The notes beneath the pieces were generated by a model that saw only the letters and a program-made list of their open reading frames with translations, ran no database searches and was not told the origin of the DNA. From DATCLS01 sp035265325 (GTDB taxonomy: Bacteria > Actinomycetota > Acidimicrobiia > Acidimicrobiales > VFJN01), in assembly GCA_035265325.1 (NCBI GenBank), contig DATFOS010000152.1:1-20122 (forward strand): 20,122 bases of DNA, in the 5' to 3' direction. The stretch's first letter is position 1; every line of letters begins with the position of its first letter. Positions 14,852-20,122 of this stretch are shown in pieces. The position numbers and the translations under genes are program-made.

Positions 14852-15577
14852 TCAGCGGCCCTCGAAGGCCGGGCGGCGGCGCTCCCTGAAGGCGGTCAGG
14901 CCCTCGCGCATGTCCTCGCTCGACCAGGCCCGGGTGATCGACGCCTCCACGGCCGGGGCCGACTCCACGTCGGGCGCGAGGGCCTCCAGCGCCGCCTTGT
15001 GGGCCTGGATCGTCAGCGGGGCGAGCCCGGCGATGTCGGCCGCCCAGGCGAGGGCCTCGTCGAGACCGCCGAGGCGCTGGACGAGGCCGAGGCGGTGGGC
15101 GTCCGTGCCGCCGACCACCTCGGCCGCCAGCAGGACCGCCCGGGCCGTGCCCTGCCCGGCCAGCATCGCCACCCGCTGGACGGTCCGGGCGTCGACGGCG
15201 AGGCCGAGCTTTGCGGCCGGGATGCCGAACGAGGCCGCCGGCGTGGCCACCCGCAGGTCGCAGGCCACCGCGAGCTGGGCCCCGGCGCCGAGGGCGGCGC
15301 CGTCGATCGCCGCGATCGTGACGTAGCGGGCCGTGCGCAGGCGGTCGAGCAGGGCGCCCAGCCGCGGCTGGAACGCCTCGTCCTCGACGCCGGACAGGTC
15401 GGCCCCGGCGCAGAAGTGGCCGCCCGCCCCGGTGAGGACGAGCACCCGGACGTCCGGGCCGACGCCGTCCAGCGCGGCGGTCAGGTCGCCGACGGCGGCG
15501 AGGTCCAGGGCGTTGCGCCGCTCGGGCCGGTCGATGGTGACGGTGACGACGGGACCGGCGGGCTCGACGTGGATCAC
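14852..15577 (-). CDS. Enoyl-CoA hydratase/isomerase-family protein, EchA6-like, catalytic glutamates missing
   Basis: This is a 241-residue crotonase-fold protein. It has the acyl-CoA-binding segments PERRNALDL (18-26), the oxyanion-hole loop HFCAGADLSG (54-63) and the second oxyanion segment DGAALGAGAQLAVACDLRV (92-110). Active hydratases have glutamates where this protein has Q101 (GAGAQ) and A121 (IPAAKLG), so classical hydration is unlikely. The same substitutions and the wording GAGxQLAxxCDLRV...KxGLAxD recall mycobacterial EchA6, an acyl-CoA-binding protein without hydratase activity (from memory). The GTG at 15577 is chosen because a TAGCTT box ends 7 nt upstream. Its stop is 8 bp from the convergent sortase stop. 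The fold is firm; the function is inferred. Confidence 0.88.
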   Translation of the reverse strand: MIHVEPAGPVVTVTIDRPERRNALDLAAVGDLTAALDGVGPDVRVLVLTGAGGHFCAGADLSGVEDEAFQPRLGALLDRLRTARYVTIAAIDGAALGAGAQLAVACDLRVATPAASFGIPAAKLGLAVDARTVQRVAMLAGQGTARAVLLAAEVVGGTDAHRLGLVQRLGGLDEALAWAADIAGLAPLTIQAHKAALEALAPDVESAPAVEASITRAWSSEDMREGLTAFRERRRPAFEGR

Positions 15578-15584
15578 GGCCCGG

Positions 15585-15590
15585 AAGCTA
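15585..15590 (-). promoter_or_regulatory. Candidate -10 box of the crotonase gene (leaderless)
   Basis: On the minus strand TAGCTT is followed by 7 nt and the GTG at 15577. There is no ribosome binding site between them, which suggests a leaderless transcript. Confidence 0.42.
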
Positions 15591-15730
15591 TCCGGCCCCC
15601 TCCCGCCGTCCCTGATCCTGGTCATCCCCGGGGACTTCCCCGATGGCCGGGCCCCCGGGGGCCGCCTAGCCTCGCCCGCGGCGAACGGCGTCATGGGACG
15701 CCCGCCCGAGCGACACGAGGACGACGGACG

Positions 15731-16624
15731 ATGACTGCACCCGGGTGGAAGCCCGACCCCACGGCCCGGCACGAGTACCGCTATTGGGACGGCTCACACT
15801 GGACCGACGACGTCTCCGACGGCGGCGTCACCTCGACCGACCCGGCCGACGGCTCGGGCGCCGGCGCGTCGGGTGCCCCGGCCGGCCCGGGTGCCGACGA
15901 GACGCAGCCCATCGACCAGGCCACGCAGGCGTACCCCGGCATGCCCGCCGGCCCCGGGCCCGAAGGCCCGGGCGGGCCCGGCGGCCCTCCGCCCGGTGGC
16001 CCGGGCGCCCCGTACGGCGCCGCCGGTGGTCCGGGCTACGCCGCGCCCCCCGGCTACGCCAGCGGCGAGGCGCCCCCCGCCGGGGGCGGCCGCAAGCGCA
16101 ACCCCGCCCTCATCGCGGCGATCGCCCTGCTGGTCATCCTGCTCGCCGGCGGGGGCGCGTACGCCCTGGCCAGCGGCGGCGGTGACGACGACGACGAGAC
16201 GTCCACCACCACCTCGACCACGGCGGACGACACCGAGGACACGACCGCCACCACCGCGTTCGGCGACGACACCGGCACGACGGACACCACCGAGTCCGAC
16301 GACCCCGTCGGCGACGACGACGAGACGTCCGACACCACGGAGGCCGAGGACACCGAGGTGGGCGACGTGAGCGACGAGGAGGCGATCGACGAGATCGCGG
16401 GCGTGATCCGCGAGTCGGCCCCCGGGCTCGACGAGGAGCAGTCCGAGTGCCTGGCCCAGGTGCTGGTCGACAACCTCGGCACCGAGCAGGTCCTCGAGGC
16501 CGCCCGCGAGGACACCAACCCGTTCGCCGAGGTCTCCTCCGAGGACGAGGAGGCCATGACCGCGTCGCTGATCGAGTGCGCCCCCGAGGCCTTCGGCGAC
16601 ACCGGCGCCGACGGAGGCGAGTGA
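15731..16624 (+). CDS. DUF2510 membrane protein with acidic Thr/Asp-rich stalk
   Basis: This is a 297-residue protein of unknown function. Residues 3-32 are a DUF2510 domain (PGWKPDP, YRYWDGSHWTDDV), found almost only in actinobacteria on the cytoplasmic side of membrane proteins. A Gly/Pro/Ala-rich disordered linker (about 36-122) leads to one membrane helix (about 126-147). Outside, a very acidic Thr/Asp stalk (about 151-215) precedes a small helical domain with two cysteines, C240 (SECLAQVLVD) and C283 (IECAPEAF), which may form a disulfide. There is no LPXTG-like signal. The ATG at 15731 follows a possible TAGCCT box (15667-15672) by about 58 nt. It overlaps the next gene (GTGA), so the two probably act together. 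Confidence 0.85.
   Translation: MTAPGWKPDPTARHEYRYWDGSHWTDDVSDGGVTSTDPADGSGAGASGAPAGPGADETQPIDQATQAYPGMPAGPGPEGPGGPGGPPPGGPGAPYGAAGGPGYAAPPGYASGEAPPAGGGRKRNPALIAAIALLVILLAGGGAYALASGGGDDDDETSTTTSTTADDTEDTTATTAFGDDTGTTDTTESDDPVGDDDETSDTTEAEDTEVGDVSDEEAIDEIAGVIRESAPGLDEEQSECLAQVLVDNLGTEQVLEAAREDTNPFAEVSSEDEEAMTASLIECAPEAFGDTGADGGE
16187..16330 (+). repeat. Internal repeat in the acidic stalk of the DUF2510 protein
   Basis: GACGACGACGAGACGTCC occurs at 16187-16204 and again at 16313-16330, exactly 126 bp apart (42 codons). It encodes DDDETS both times. Between them the sequence is a biased run of Thr, Asp and Glu codons. This may reflect an old in-frame duplication or simply low complexity. Confidence 0.4.
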
Positions 16625-16908
16625 GCGCGGTGCAGGCCGACCCCGTGCTGGCCAGGCGGCGCCGGATCGCCCGCCTGGCCGACGGTGCCCGGCGCGGCGG
16701 CTACCTGCTGTTCCTGGTAGCCGTCGTGGCCTTCTTCGTGGGGCTGGCGCTCGACTTCCCGCCGGCGACCGTCAACATCGTGGTGGCGTCGCTGGTCGTG
16801 GGGTCGGTGCTGCTGGCCCCGGCCATCGTGCTCGGCTATGCCGTGAAGGCCGCCGACCGGGAGGACCGCGAGCGGGGCCTCGCTGAGCCGCCCGACCGTG
16901 CCTCCTGA
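16621..16908 (+). CDS. Small two-helix membrane protein, unknown function
   Basis: This 95-residue protein starts at a GTG that overlaps the stop of the DUF2510 gene (GTGA). A basic N-terminus (ARRRRIARLADGARRGG, 11-27) leads into two hydrophobic helices (about 28-46 and 51-74) joined by the short turn DFPPAT. A charged tail (KAADREDRERGLAEPPDRAS) follows, so both ends should be cytoplasmic by the positive-inside rule. No family is recognised. The tight coupling suggests a functional partner of the upstream protein. Confidence 0.72.
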   Translation: MSAVQADPVLARRRRIARLADGARRGGYLLFLVAVVAFFVGLALDFPPATVNIVVASLVVGSVLLAPAIVLGYAVKAADREDRERGLAEPPDRAS

Positions 16909-16930
16909 ACCCGGGTCGAGACACAAGACA

Positions 16931-16944
16931 TTACCCTTTGGTAA
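16931..16944. promoter_or_regulatory. TTACC-N4-GGTAA palindrome, candidate TetR operator
   Basis: TTACC-CTTT-GGTAA is a perfect 5-bp-arm inverted repeat 41 bp upstream of the TetR start at 16985. Its right arm overlaps TAACCT (16942-16947), a possible -10 box, which suits autorepression. A near-identical site lies upstream of the acyl-CoA dehydrogenase at 19818-19831. Confidence 0.6.
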
Positions 16945-16984
16945 CCTCTTGGGCGGACCGGTCCCCAGCGAAGAACGGACGCCT

Positions 16985-17605
16985 GTGAGCCCTCGCCTCC
17001 CCGCCGCCCGGCGCCGCCGCCAGCTGCTCGACGTCGCGCTGGCCGCCTTCGCCGAGCACGGCTTCCACGAGACCTCCATGAACGACGTCGCCGAGGCCGC
17101 CGGGGTGACGAAGCCGGTTCTCTACCAGCACTTCCGGTCCAAGCGCGAGCTGTTCGGCGAGTTGCTGGCCGACGTGGGGCGGGAGGTGCAGGACGCCATC
17201 ACCAAGGCGGTCGCCGCCGCCGACACCAGCCACGAGATGGTCGACCTCGGCTTCGCCGCGTTCTTCCGCTACGTCGACGAGCACCGCGACGCCTTCCGCC
17301 TGTTCTGGGCGCAGGGCTTCGGGCGCGACGACGAGTTCGTCAGCCTCGTGCGCGAGGTCGAGAACACGCTCGCCGAGCTGGTGGCCGGGTTCATCGAGAT
17401 CGAAGGCCTCGACGATGGCCAGCGCCGCCTGCTCGGCCACGGCATCGTCGGCATGATCCACGGCGCCAGCTCGCACTGGCTCTCGGCGTTCGGCGACGCC
17501 CGGCCGGACGACGTGGCCGCCCAGCTGGCCGACCTCGCCTGGCGCGGCCTGCGCGGGGTCCACCCCGCCGAGGAGCTGCGCTCGTCGCCGCCCGGGGCCG
17601 GCTGA
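16985..17605 (+). CDS. TetR-family transcriptional regulator
   Basis: This is a 206-residue regulator with the standard TetR DNA-binding domain. Helix 1 (RRQLLDVALAAFAEHGFHET, 11-30) leads to the helix-turn-helix SMNDVAEAAGVTKPVLYQHFRSK (31-53). The all-helical C-terminal ligand domain (about 60-195) has a long segment GMIHGASSHWL typical of actinobacterial members linked to lipid metabolism. The GTG at 16985 is chosen because the conserved domain starts soon after, and the upstream in-frame stretch contains the operator. It probably represses itself and possibly the acyl-CoA dehydrogenase at 18553-19770, which carries a matching palindrome (inference). The ligand is unknown; acyl-CoA is a reasonable guess. 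Confidence 0.9.
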   Translation: MSPRLPAARRRRQLLDVALAAFAEHGFHETSMNDVAEAAGVTKPVLYQHFRSKRELFGELLADVGREVQDAITKAVAAADTSHEMVDLGFAAFFRYVDEHRDAFRLFWAQGFGRDDEFVSLVREVENTLAELVAGFIEIEGLDDGQRRLLGHGIVGMIHGASSHWLSAFGDARPDDVAAQLADLAWRGLRGVHPAEELRSSPPGAG

Positions 17606-17645
17606 CGCTCCGCGCCGCCGGGGACACGCCCGGGGGCGTACGCGT

Positions 17646-17677
17646 CGCAGGCCTGCCCCTCTCGGGACAGGCCTGCG
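17646..17677. terminator. Hairpin between convergent TetR and PadR genes
   Basis: CGCAGGCCTG (17646-17655) is the perfect reverse complement of CAGGCCTGCG (17668-17677), with a further CCC/GGG pairing inside the 12-nt loop. It lies between two convergent stops and probably terminates both. No U-tract follows on either strand. A smaller inverted repeat, ACGCCC-GG-GGGCGT, lies about 20 bp to the left. Confidence 0.5.
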
Positions 17678-17740
17678 TGGTCACGGCGTTGGGGCCCGAC
17701 CCGGCGGCGGTCGTCGACGCACTGCCCCGACGGGCGCCTC

Positions 17741-18301
17741 TCAGTCCTCCGCGAGGAGGCGGTAGAGCTGCTTGCGGGCCTCCGTGACGATCTCGGTGGC
17801 CTTCGCGACCTGGTCGGGGTTGCCGCCCAGGGCCACCTGGCGGGCTGCATGGCCCACGGCGTGGACGGCGAGCCGCAGCTCACCCAAGCCCGAGCCCTCG
17901 GACCGCTCCCACGGGGGGCCTCCGGCAGCCTCGACGCGGGCGGCGGCCTCGGCGCGACCGGCGTCGGTCACCTCGTAGACCTTCTTGCCGTCGCGCTCGA
18001 CGGAGCGGGCGAAGCCCTCGTCCTCCAGCAGCTGGAGGGTCGGGTAGACGGAGCCGGGGCTGGGACGCCAGGCGCCGCCGCTGCGCTCGTCGAGCCGCCC
18101 GATGAGGTCGTAGCCGTGGCCGGGCTCCTCGGCGAGCAGGGCCAGCAGCGCGGTGCGGATGTCGCCTCGCTGGCGCCGGCCCTCGCGGCCGAAGCCGCGC
18201 CCACGTCCGCCTCGGGCACCGCGGCCGCGCAGCGGGCGCTCCCACGGCGGGCCACCCGGGCCGCCCGGCGGGAAGGGCGGGAAGTCGTCGTCGTCCTCCA
18301 T
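17741..18301 (-). CDS. PadR-family transcriptional regulator
   Basis: This is a 186-residue regulator. A disordered N-terminus runs from an acidic start through a Pro/Gly run to an Arg/Gly-rich tract (about 24-46). The PadR winged helix follows (about 49-118), with HGYDLIGRLDERSGG, PSPGSVYPTLQLLEDEGF (81-98) and the wing KKVYEVTDAG. The C-terminal part (about 140-186) is helical and should form the dimer. The ATG at 18301 is supported by GAGGAGG just upstream. The 18-bp palindrome at 18403-18420, about 100 bp upstream, is its likely operator. PadR proteins often control efflux or stress genes; no such target is adjacent here. Confidence 0.9.
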   Translation of the reverse strand: MEDDDDFPPFPPGGPGGPPWERPLRGRGARGGRGRGFGREGRRQRGDIRTALLALLAEEPGHGYDLIGRLDERSGGAWRPSPGSVYPTLQLLEDEGFARSVERDGKKVYEVTDAGRAEAAARVEAAGGPPWERSEGSGLGELRLAVHAVGHAARQVALGGNPDQVAKATEIVTEARKQLYRLLAED

Positions 18302-18402
18302 GTGTCCTCCTCTCAGAATCAGTACGTCGTCTCGGTGCATCACTGGGCGATGGGGTCCTCGTCTCACGTTGTCACGTCCTTGGTGTCGTCCTATTGCGTG
18401 CA

Positions 18403-18420
18403 GTCACGATATATCGTGAC
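18403..18420. promoter_or_regulatory. Perfect 18-bp palindrome, candidate PadR operator
   Basis: GTCACGATATATCGTGAC is a perfect palindrome. Its AT-rich centre is strikingly different from the surrounding GC-rich DNA and resembles the ATAT/CG-rich dyads reported for PadR-family operators. It lies 102 bp upstream of the padR start, in the only gap between padR and the acyl-CoA dehydrogenase terminator. Confidence 0.6.
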
Positions 18421-18465
18421 ATGCTCCACAACAACACCCCTGCGCCCGCATTCCCGCCCTGCGTG

Positions 18466-18506
18466 AAAACAGACGAGCCGCCCGCCCCCGGAGGGACGAG
18501 CGGCTC
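18466..18506 (-). terminator. Rho-independent terminator of the acyl-CoA dehydrogenase gene
   Basis: On the minus strand GAGCCGC (18506-18500) and GCGGCTC (18481-18475) form a stem around a GC-rich loop, followed by TGTTTTC, a short U-tract. It begins 46 bp after the stop at 18553. This is the only classical hairpin-plus-U terminator seen in the window. Confidence 0.7.
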
Positions 18507-18552
18507 CTCGTGTCGGCTGCGCAGCGAGCGTGAGACCGGTGACCGATCGGGG

Positions 18553-19770
18553 TTACTCGATGCGCATGCCCGAGATCGCCCGTGCGATGACGAGCTGCTG
18601 GATCTGCTCGGTTCCCTCGAAGATGTCGTAGATCTTGGCGTCGCGGTGCATCCGCTCGACCGGGTACTCCCGCGTGTAGCCGTAGCCACCGAGGATCTGG
18701 ATGGCCCGCTCCGTCACCCACACGGCCGTGCGGCCGGCCTTCAGCTTGGACATCGAGCCCTCGGCGTTGGTGTAGCCGCCGTTGCGGGCGAGCCAGGCGG
18801 CCCGGTGGACGAGGAGCCGGGCGGCGTCGATCTCGGTCGCCATGTCGGCGAGCATGAAGGCGATCGCCTGGTTCTGGATGATGGGCTTGCCGAAGGCCAC
18901 GCGCTCCTGGGCGTAACCGAGGGCGTACTCGTAGGCCGCCCGGGCGATGCCGAGAGCCTGGGCGCCCACGGCCGGGCGGGTGGCCTCGAACGTCGCCATG
19001 GCCGGCTGCTTGGCTCCCGTCCTCTGCTGGTCGCGGGCCTTGGCCAGCTTCTCGTCGAGCTTCTGCTTGCCGCCGAGCAGCAGCGAGGACGGGACCCGCA
19101 CGTCGTCGAGCACGACCTCGGCCGTGTGCGACGCCCGGATGCCGTGCTTCTTGTACTTCTGGCCCTGCGACAGGCCCTTGGTGCCCGGCGGGACGATGAA
19201 GCTGGCCTGGCCCCGGCTGCGCAGCGCCGGGTCGACGGTGGCGACGACCACGTGCACGTCGGCGATGCCGCCGTTGGTGGCCCACGCCTTGGTGCCGTTG
19301 AGGACCCACTCGTCGGTGGCCTGGTCGTACACGGCCCGGGTCTTCAGCGACGAGACGTCGGAGCCGGCGTCGGGCTCGGAGACGCAGAAGGCGCCGAGCT
19401 GGATCTTGTCCTGCGTGCCGAAGCACTGCGGGACCCACTCCATGACCTGCTCGGGAGTGCCGGTGCCGGCGATGCCGGCGGCGGCGAGGCCCGAGCCGAA
19501 GATGGCGAGGCCGATGCCGGCGTCACCCCAGAAGAGCTCTTCGAGGGCGATCGGCAGCGTCAGGCCGGTGTCGTCACCGAGGGACGCCTGGGCGAAGAAG
19601 TCGAAGGAGTACAGGCCGATGTTGGCCGCCTCCTGCACGATCGGGAACGGGAACTGCTCCTTCTCGTCCCACTCCTCCGCGGCCGGCCGGACGACCGACT
19701 CGGCGAAGTCGTGGACCCACTTCTTGATCTGCTCCTGATCCTCGTTCAGCTTCAGGGAGAACTCAGCCAT
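18553..19770 (-). CDS. Acyl-CoA dehydrogenase
   Basis: This is a 405-residue FAD-dependent dehydrogenase that introduces the first double bond in acyl-CoA oxidation, passing electrons to ETF. The FAD/substrate segment FCVSEPDAGSDVSSLKT and WVLNGTKAWATNGG are conserved. The C-terminal domain has RVAFGKPIIQNQAIAFMLADM, QILGGYGYTREYPVERMHRDAK and the catalytic glutamate E385 in YDIFEGTEQIQ. A charged insert (about GGKQKLDEKLAKARDQQRTG) in the middle lengthens the helical domain, which is common in actinobacterial members. The ATG at 19770 is preferred over one at 19842. It ends at a hairpin-plus-U terminator. A TTACC-N4-AGTAA site in its promoter suggests control by the nearby TetR. The chain-length specificity is not clear. 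Confidence 0.95.
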   Translation of the reverse strand: MAEFSLKLNEDQEQIKKWVHDFAESVVRPAAEEWDEKEQFPFPIVQEAANIGLYSFDFFAQASLGDDTGLTLPIALEELFWGDAGIGLAIFGSGLAAAGIAGTGTPEQVMEWVPQCFGTQDKIQLGAFCVSEPDAGSDVSSLKTRAVYDQATDEWVLNGTKAWATNGGIADVHVVVATVDPALRSRGQASFIVPPGTKGLSQGQKYKKHGIRASHTAEVVLDDVRVPSSLLLGGKQKLDEKLAKARDQQRTGAKQPAMATFEATRPAVGAQALGIARAAYEYALGYAQERVAFGKPIIQNQAIAFMLADMATEIDAARLLVHRAAWLARNGGYTNAEGSMSKLKAGRTAVWVTERAIQILGGYGYTREYPVERMHRDAKIYDIFEGTEQIQQLVIARAISGMRIE

Positions 19771-19817
19771 GGGGGCCCTGCCTCGCGTACTGGTCGGTTC
19801 ACGAACGACCGGTGTAG

Positions 19818-19831
19818 TTACCAGCCAGTAA
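19818..19831. promoter_or_regulatory. TTACC-N4-AGTAA palindrome upstream of acyl-CoA dehydrogenase
   Basis: TTACC-AGCC-AGTAA has one mismatch between arms and the same 14-bp architecture as the site at 16931-16944 before the TetR gene. It lies 48 bp upstream of the start at 19770, next to minus-strand GATATT (19837-19832) and TAGCCT (19848-19843), either of which could be the -10. A bound repressor would block or stall transcription. Confidence 0.55.
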
Positions 19832-19903
19832 TATCTGAGCACAGGCTATCGGGCCGCGCCAGCCGCCCGGCGTTGCGATGTGACGTCAATCACGTCGGTC
19901 CGC

Positions 19904-20122
19904 TCAGTCGTCGAGCGTCACTCCGTCGACGGTCGTCTCCCCGACCGGGGTGAGCTCGTCGGCGGGATCGTCGTCGACGGCGAGGAGTTCGTTGGCGGCG
20001 ACCAGGCCGGCCCACTCGTCCGCGGGGACGACGTCCAGCGACTCCGCCAGGGCCAGGACCTCGTCGGCGGCGAGGTGGGCGGTGTCGATGCGCACCAGCA
20101 CGCCCTCGGACCGGGCCCACAC
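19904..20122 (-). CDS. Hypothetical protein, C-terminal fragment
   Basis: The last 72 or so residues of a protein whose start lies beyond the window. The frame is open to the window edge, and its composition is protein-like: VLVRIDTAHLAADEVLALAESLDVV, then an acidic Asp/Glu-rich tail. The segment DEVLALAESLDVVPADEW faintly recalls the ends of secreted or anti-sigma-like actinobacterial proteins, but I cannot name a family. The final GTG at 20120-20122 is an internal valine codon as likely as a start. An overlapping frame (19890-20120) is Arg/Gly-rich and looks like a shadow. Confidence 0.5.
   Translation of the reverse strand: MWARSEGVLVRIDTAHLAADEVLALAESLDVVPADEWAGLVAANELLAVDDDPADELTPVGETTVDGVTLDD

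Noticed and set aside
13988..15730. Plus-strand frame that runs through the sortase and crotonase into the DUF2510 gene
   Set aside because: Only the part after the ATG at 15731 looks like a protein; the upstream part is an out-of-frame reading of the sortase and antisense of the crotonase.
19790..19812. GGTCG...CGACC inverted repeat near the dehydrogenase start
   Set aside because: The arms are only 5 bp with mismatches inside, and such GC-rich repeats are common by chance here.
18394..19953. A 519-codon plus-strand open frame
   Set aside because: It is antisense to the acyl-CoA dehydrogenase, which has full domain motifs; long antisense frames are expected at this GC content.
1..20122. 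CRISPR arrays, tRNA or rRNA genes, insertion sequences, toxin-antitoxin or phage-defence genes
   Set aside because: I looked for regular direct repeats, cloverleaf-like and transposase-like sequences and saw none. The gene content is metabolic, regulatory and envelope-related.

Overview
The window is about 20 kb of very GC-rich bacterial DNA. Genes are tightly packed, GTG starts are common, and stop/start overlaps are frequent. An Acidimicrobiia-like actinobacterium (Actinomycetota) fits best. This is inferred from gene content: a class E sortase, a DUF2510 membrane protein, a SufR-type regulator, actinobacterial-style acyl-CoA metabolism genes, and a complete System I (Ccm) cytochrome c maturation operon. 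No rRNA, tRNA, CRISPR array, insertion sequence or phage gene was recognised.

Layout. 1-437 (-): the N-terminal part of a Tat-type molybdopterin oxidoreductase that runs off the window. 487-1241 (-): an SRPBCC (AHSA1) protein followed by an ArsR repressor, divergent from a ClpP2-like protease gene (1323-1967, +). Two near-identical palindromes lie in the shared promoter region. 2016-2879 (+): an alpha/beta hydrolase, ending at a long hairpin that faces the convergent mrp gene. 2956-6136: an iron-sulfur block of mrp (-) divergent from a sufR-like regulator and an overlapping cysteine desulfurase (+). 6192-6701 (+): a SixA-like histidine phosphatase.

6710-13773 (-): a nine-gene operon, ccmA-B-C-D-E-F-G-H-I, with almost every junction overlapping. 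It should encode heme export (CcmABCD), heme chaperoning (CcmE), the heme lyase (CcmF, CcmH, CcmI) and a thioredoxin-like reductant (CcmG). Together these attach heme covalently to c-type cytochromes outside the membrane.

13902-14843 (+): a class E sortase. 14852-15577 (-): a crotonase-fold protein lacking both catalytic glutamates and resembling mycobacterial EchA6. 15731-16908 (+): a DUF2510 membrane protein coupled to a small two-helix membrane protein. 16985-17605 (+): a TetR regulator. 17741-18301 (-): a PadR regulator. 18553-19770 (-): an acyl-CoA dehydrogenase. 19904-20122 (-): the C-terminal end of an unrecognised protein.

The most interesting signals are regulatory. They are paired ArsR-type operators shared with clpP; a TTACC-N4-(G/A)GTAA palindrome found upstream of both the TetR gene and the acyl-CoA dehydrogenase; a perfect 18-bp palindrome upstream of padR; an AT-containing 12-bp-arm hairpin; and repeated TAGNNT -10 boxes placed 6-9 nt from start codons, suggesting leaderless mRNAs. 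I found no clearly new defence or mobile system.
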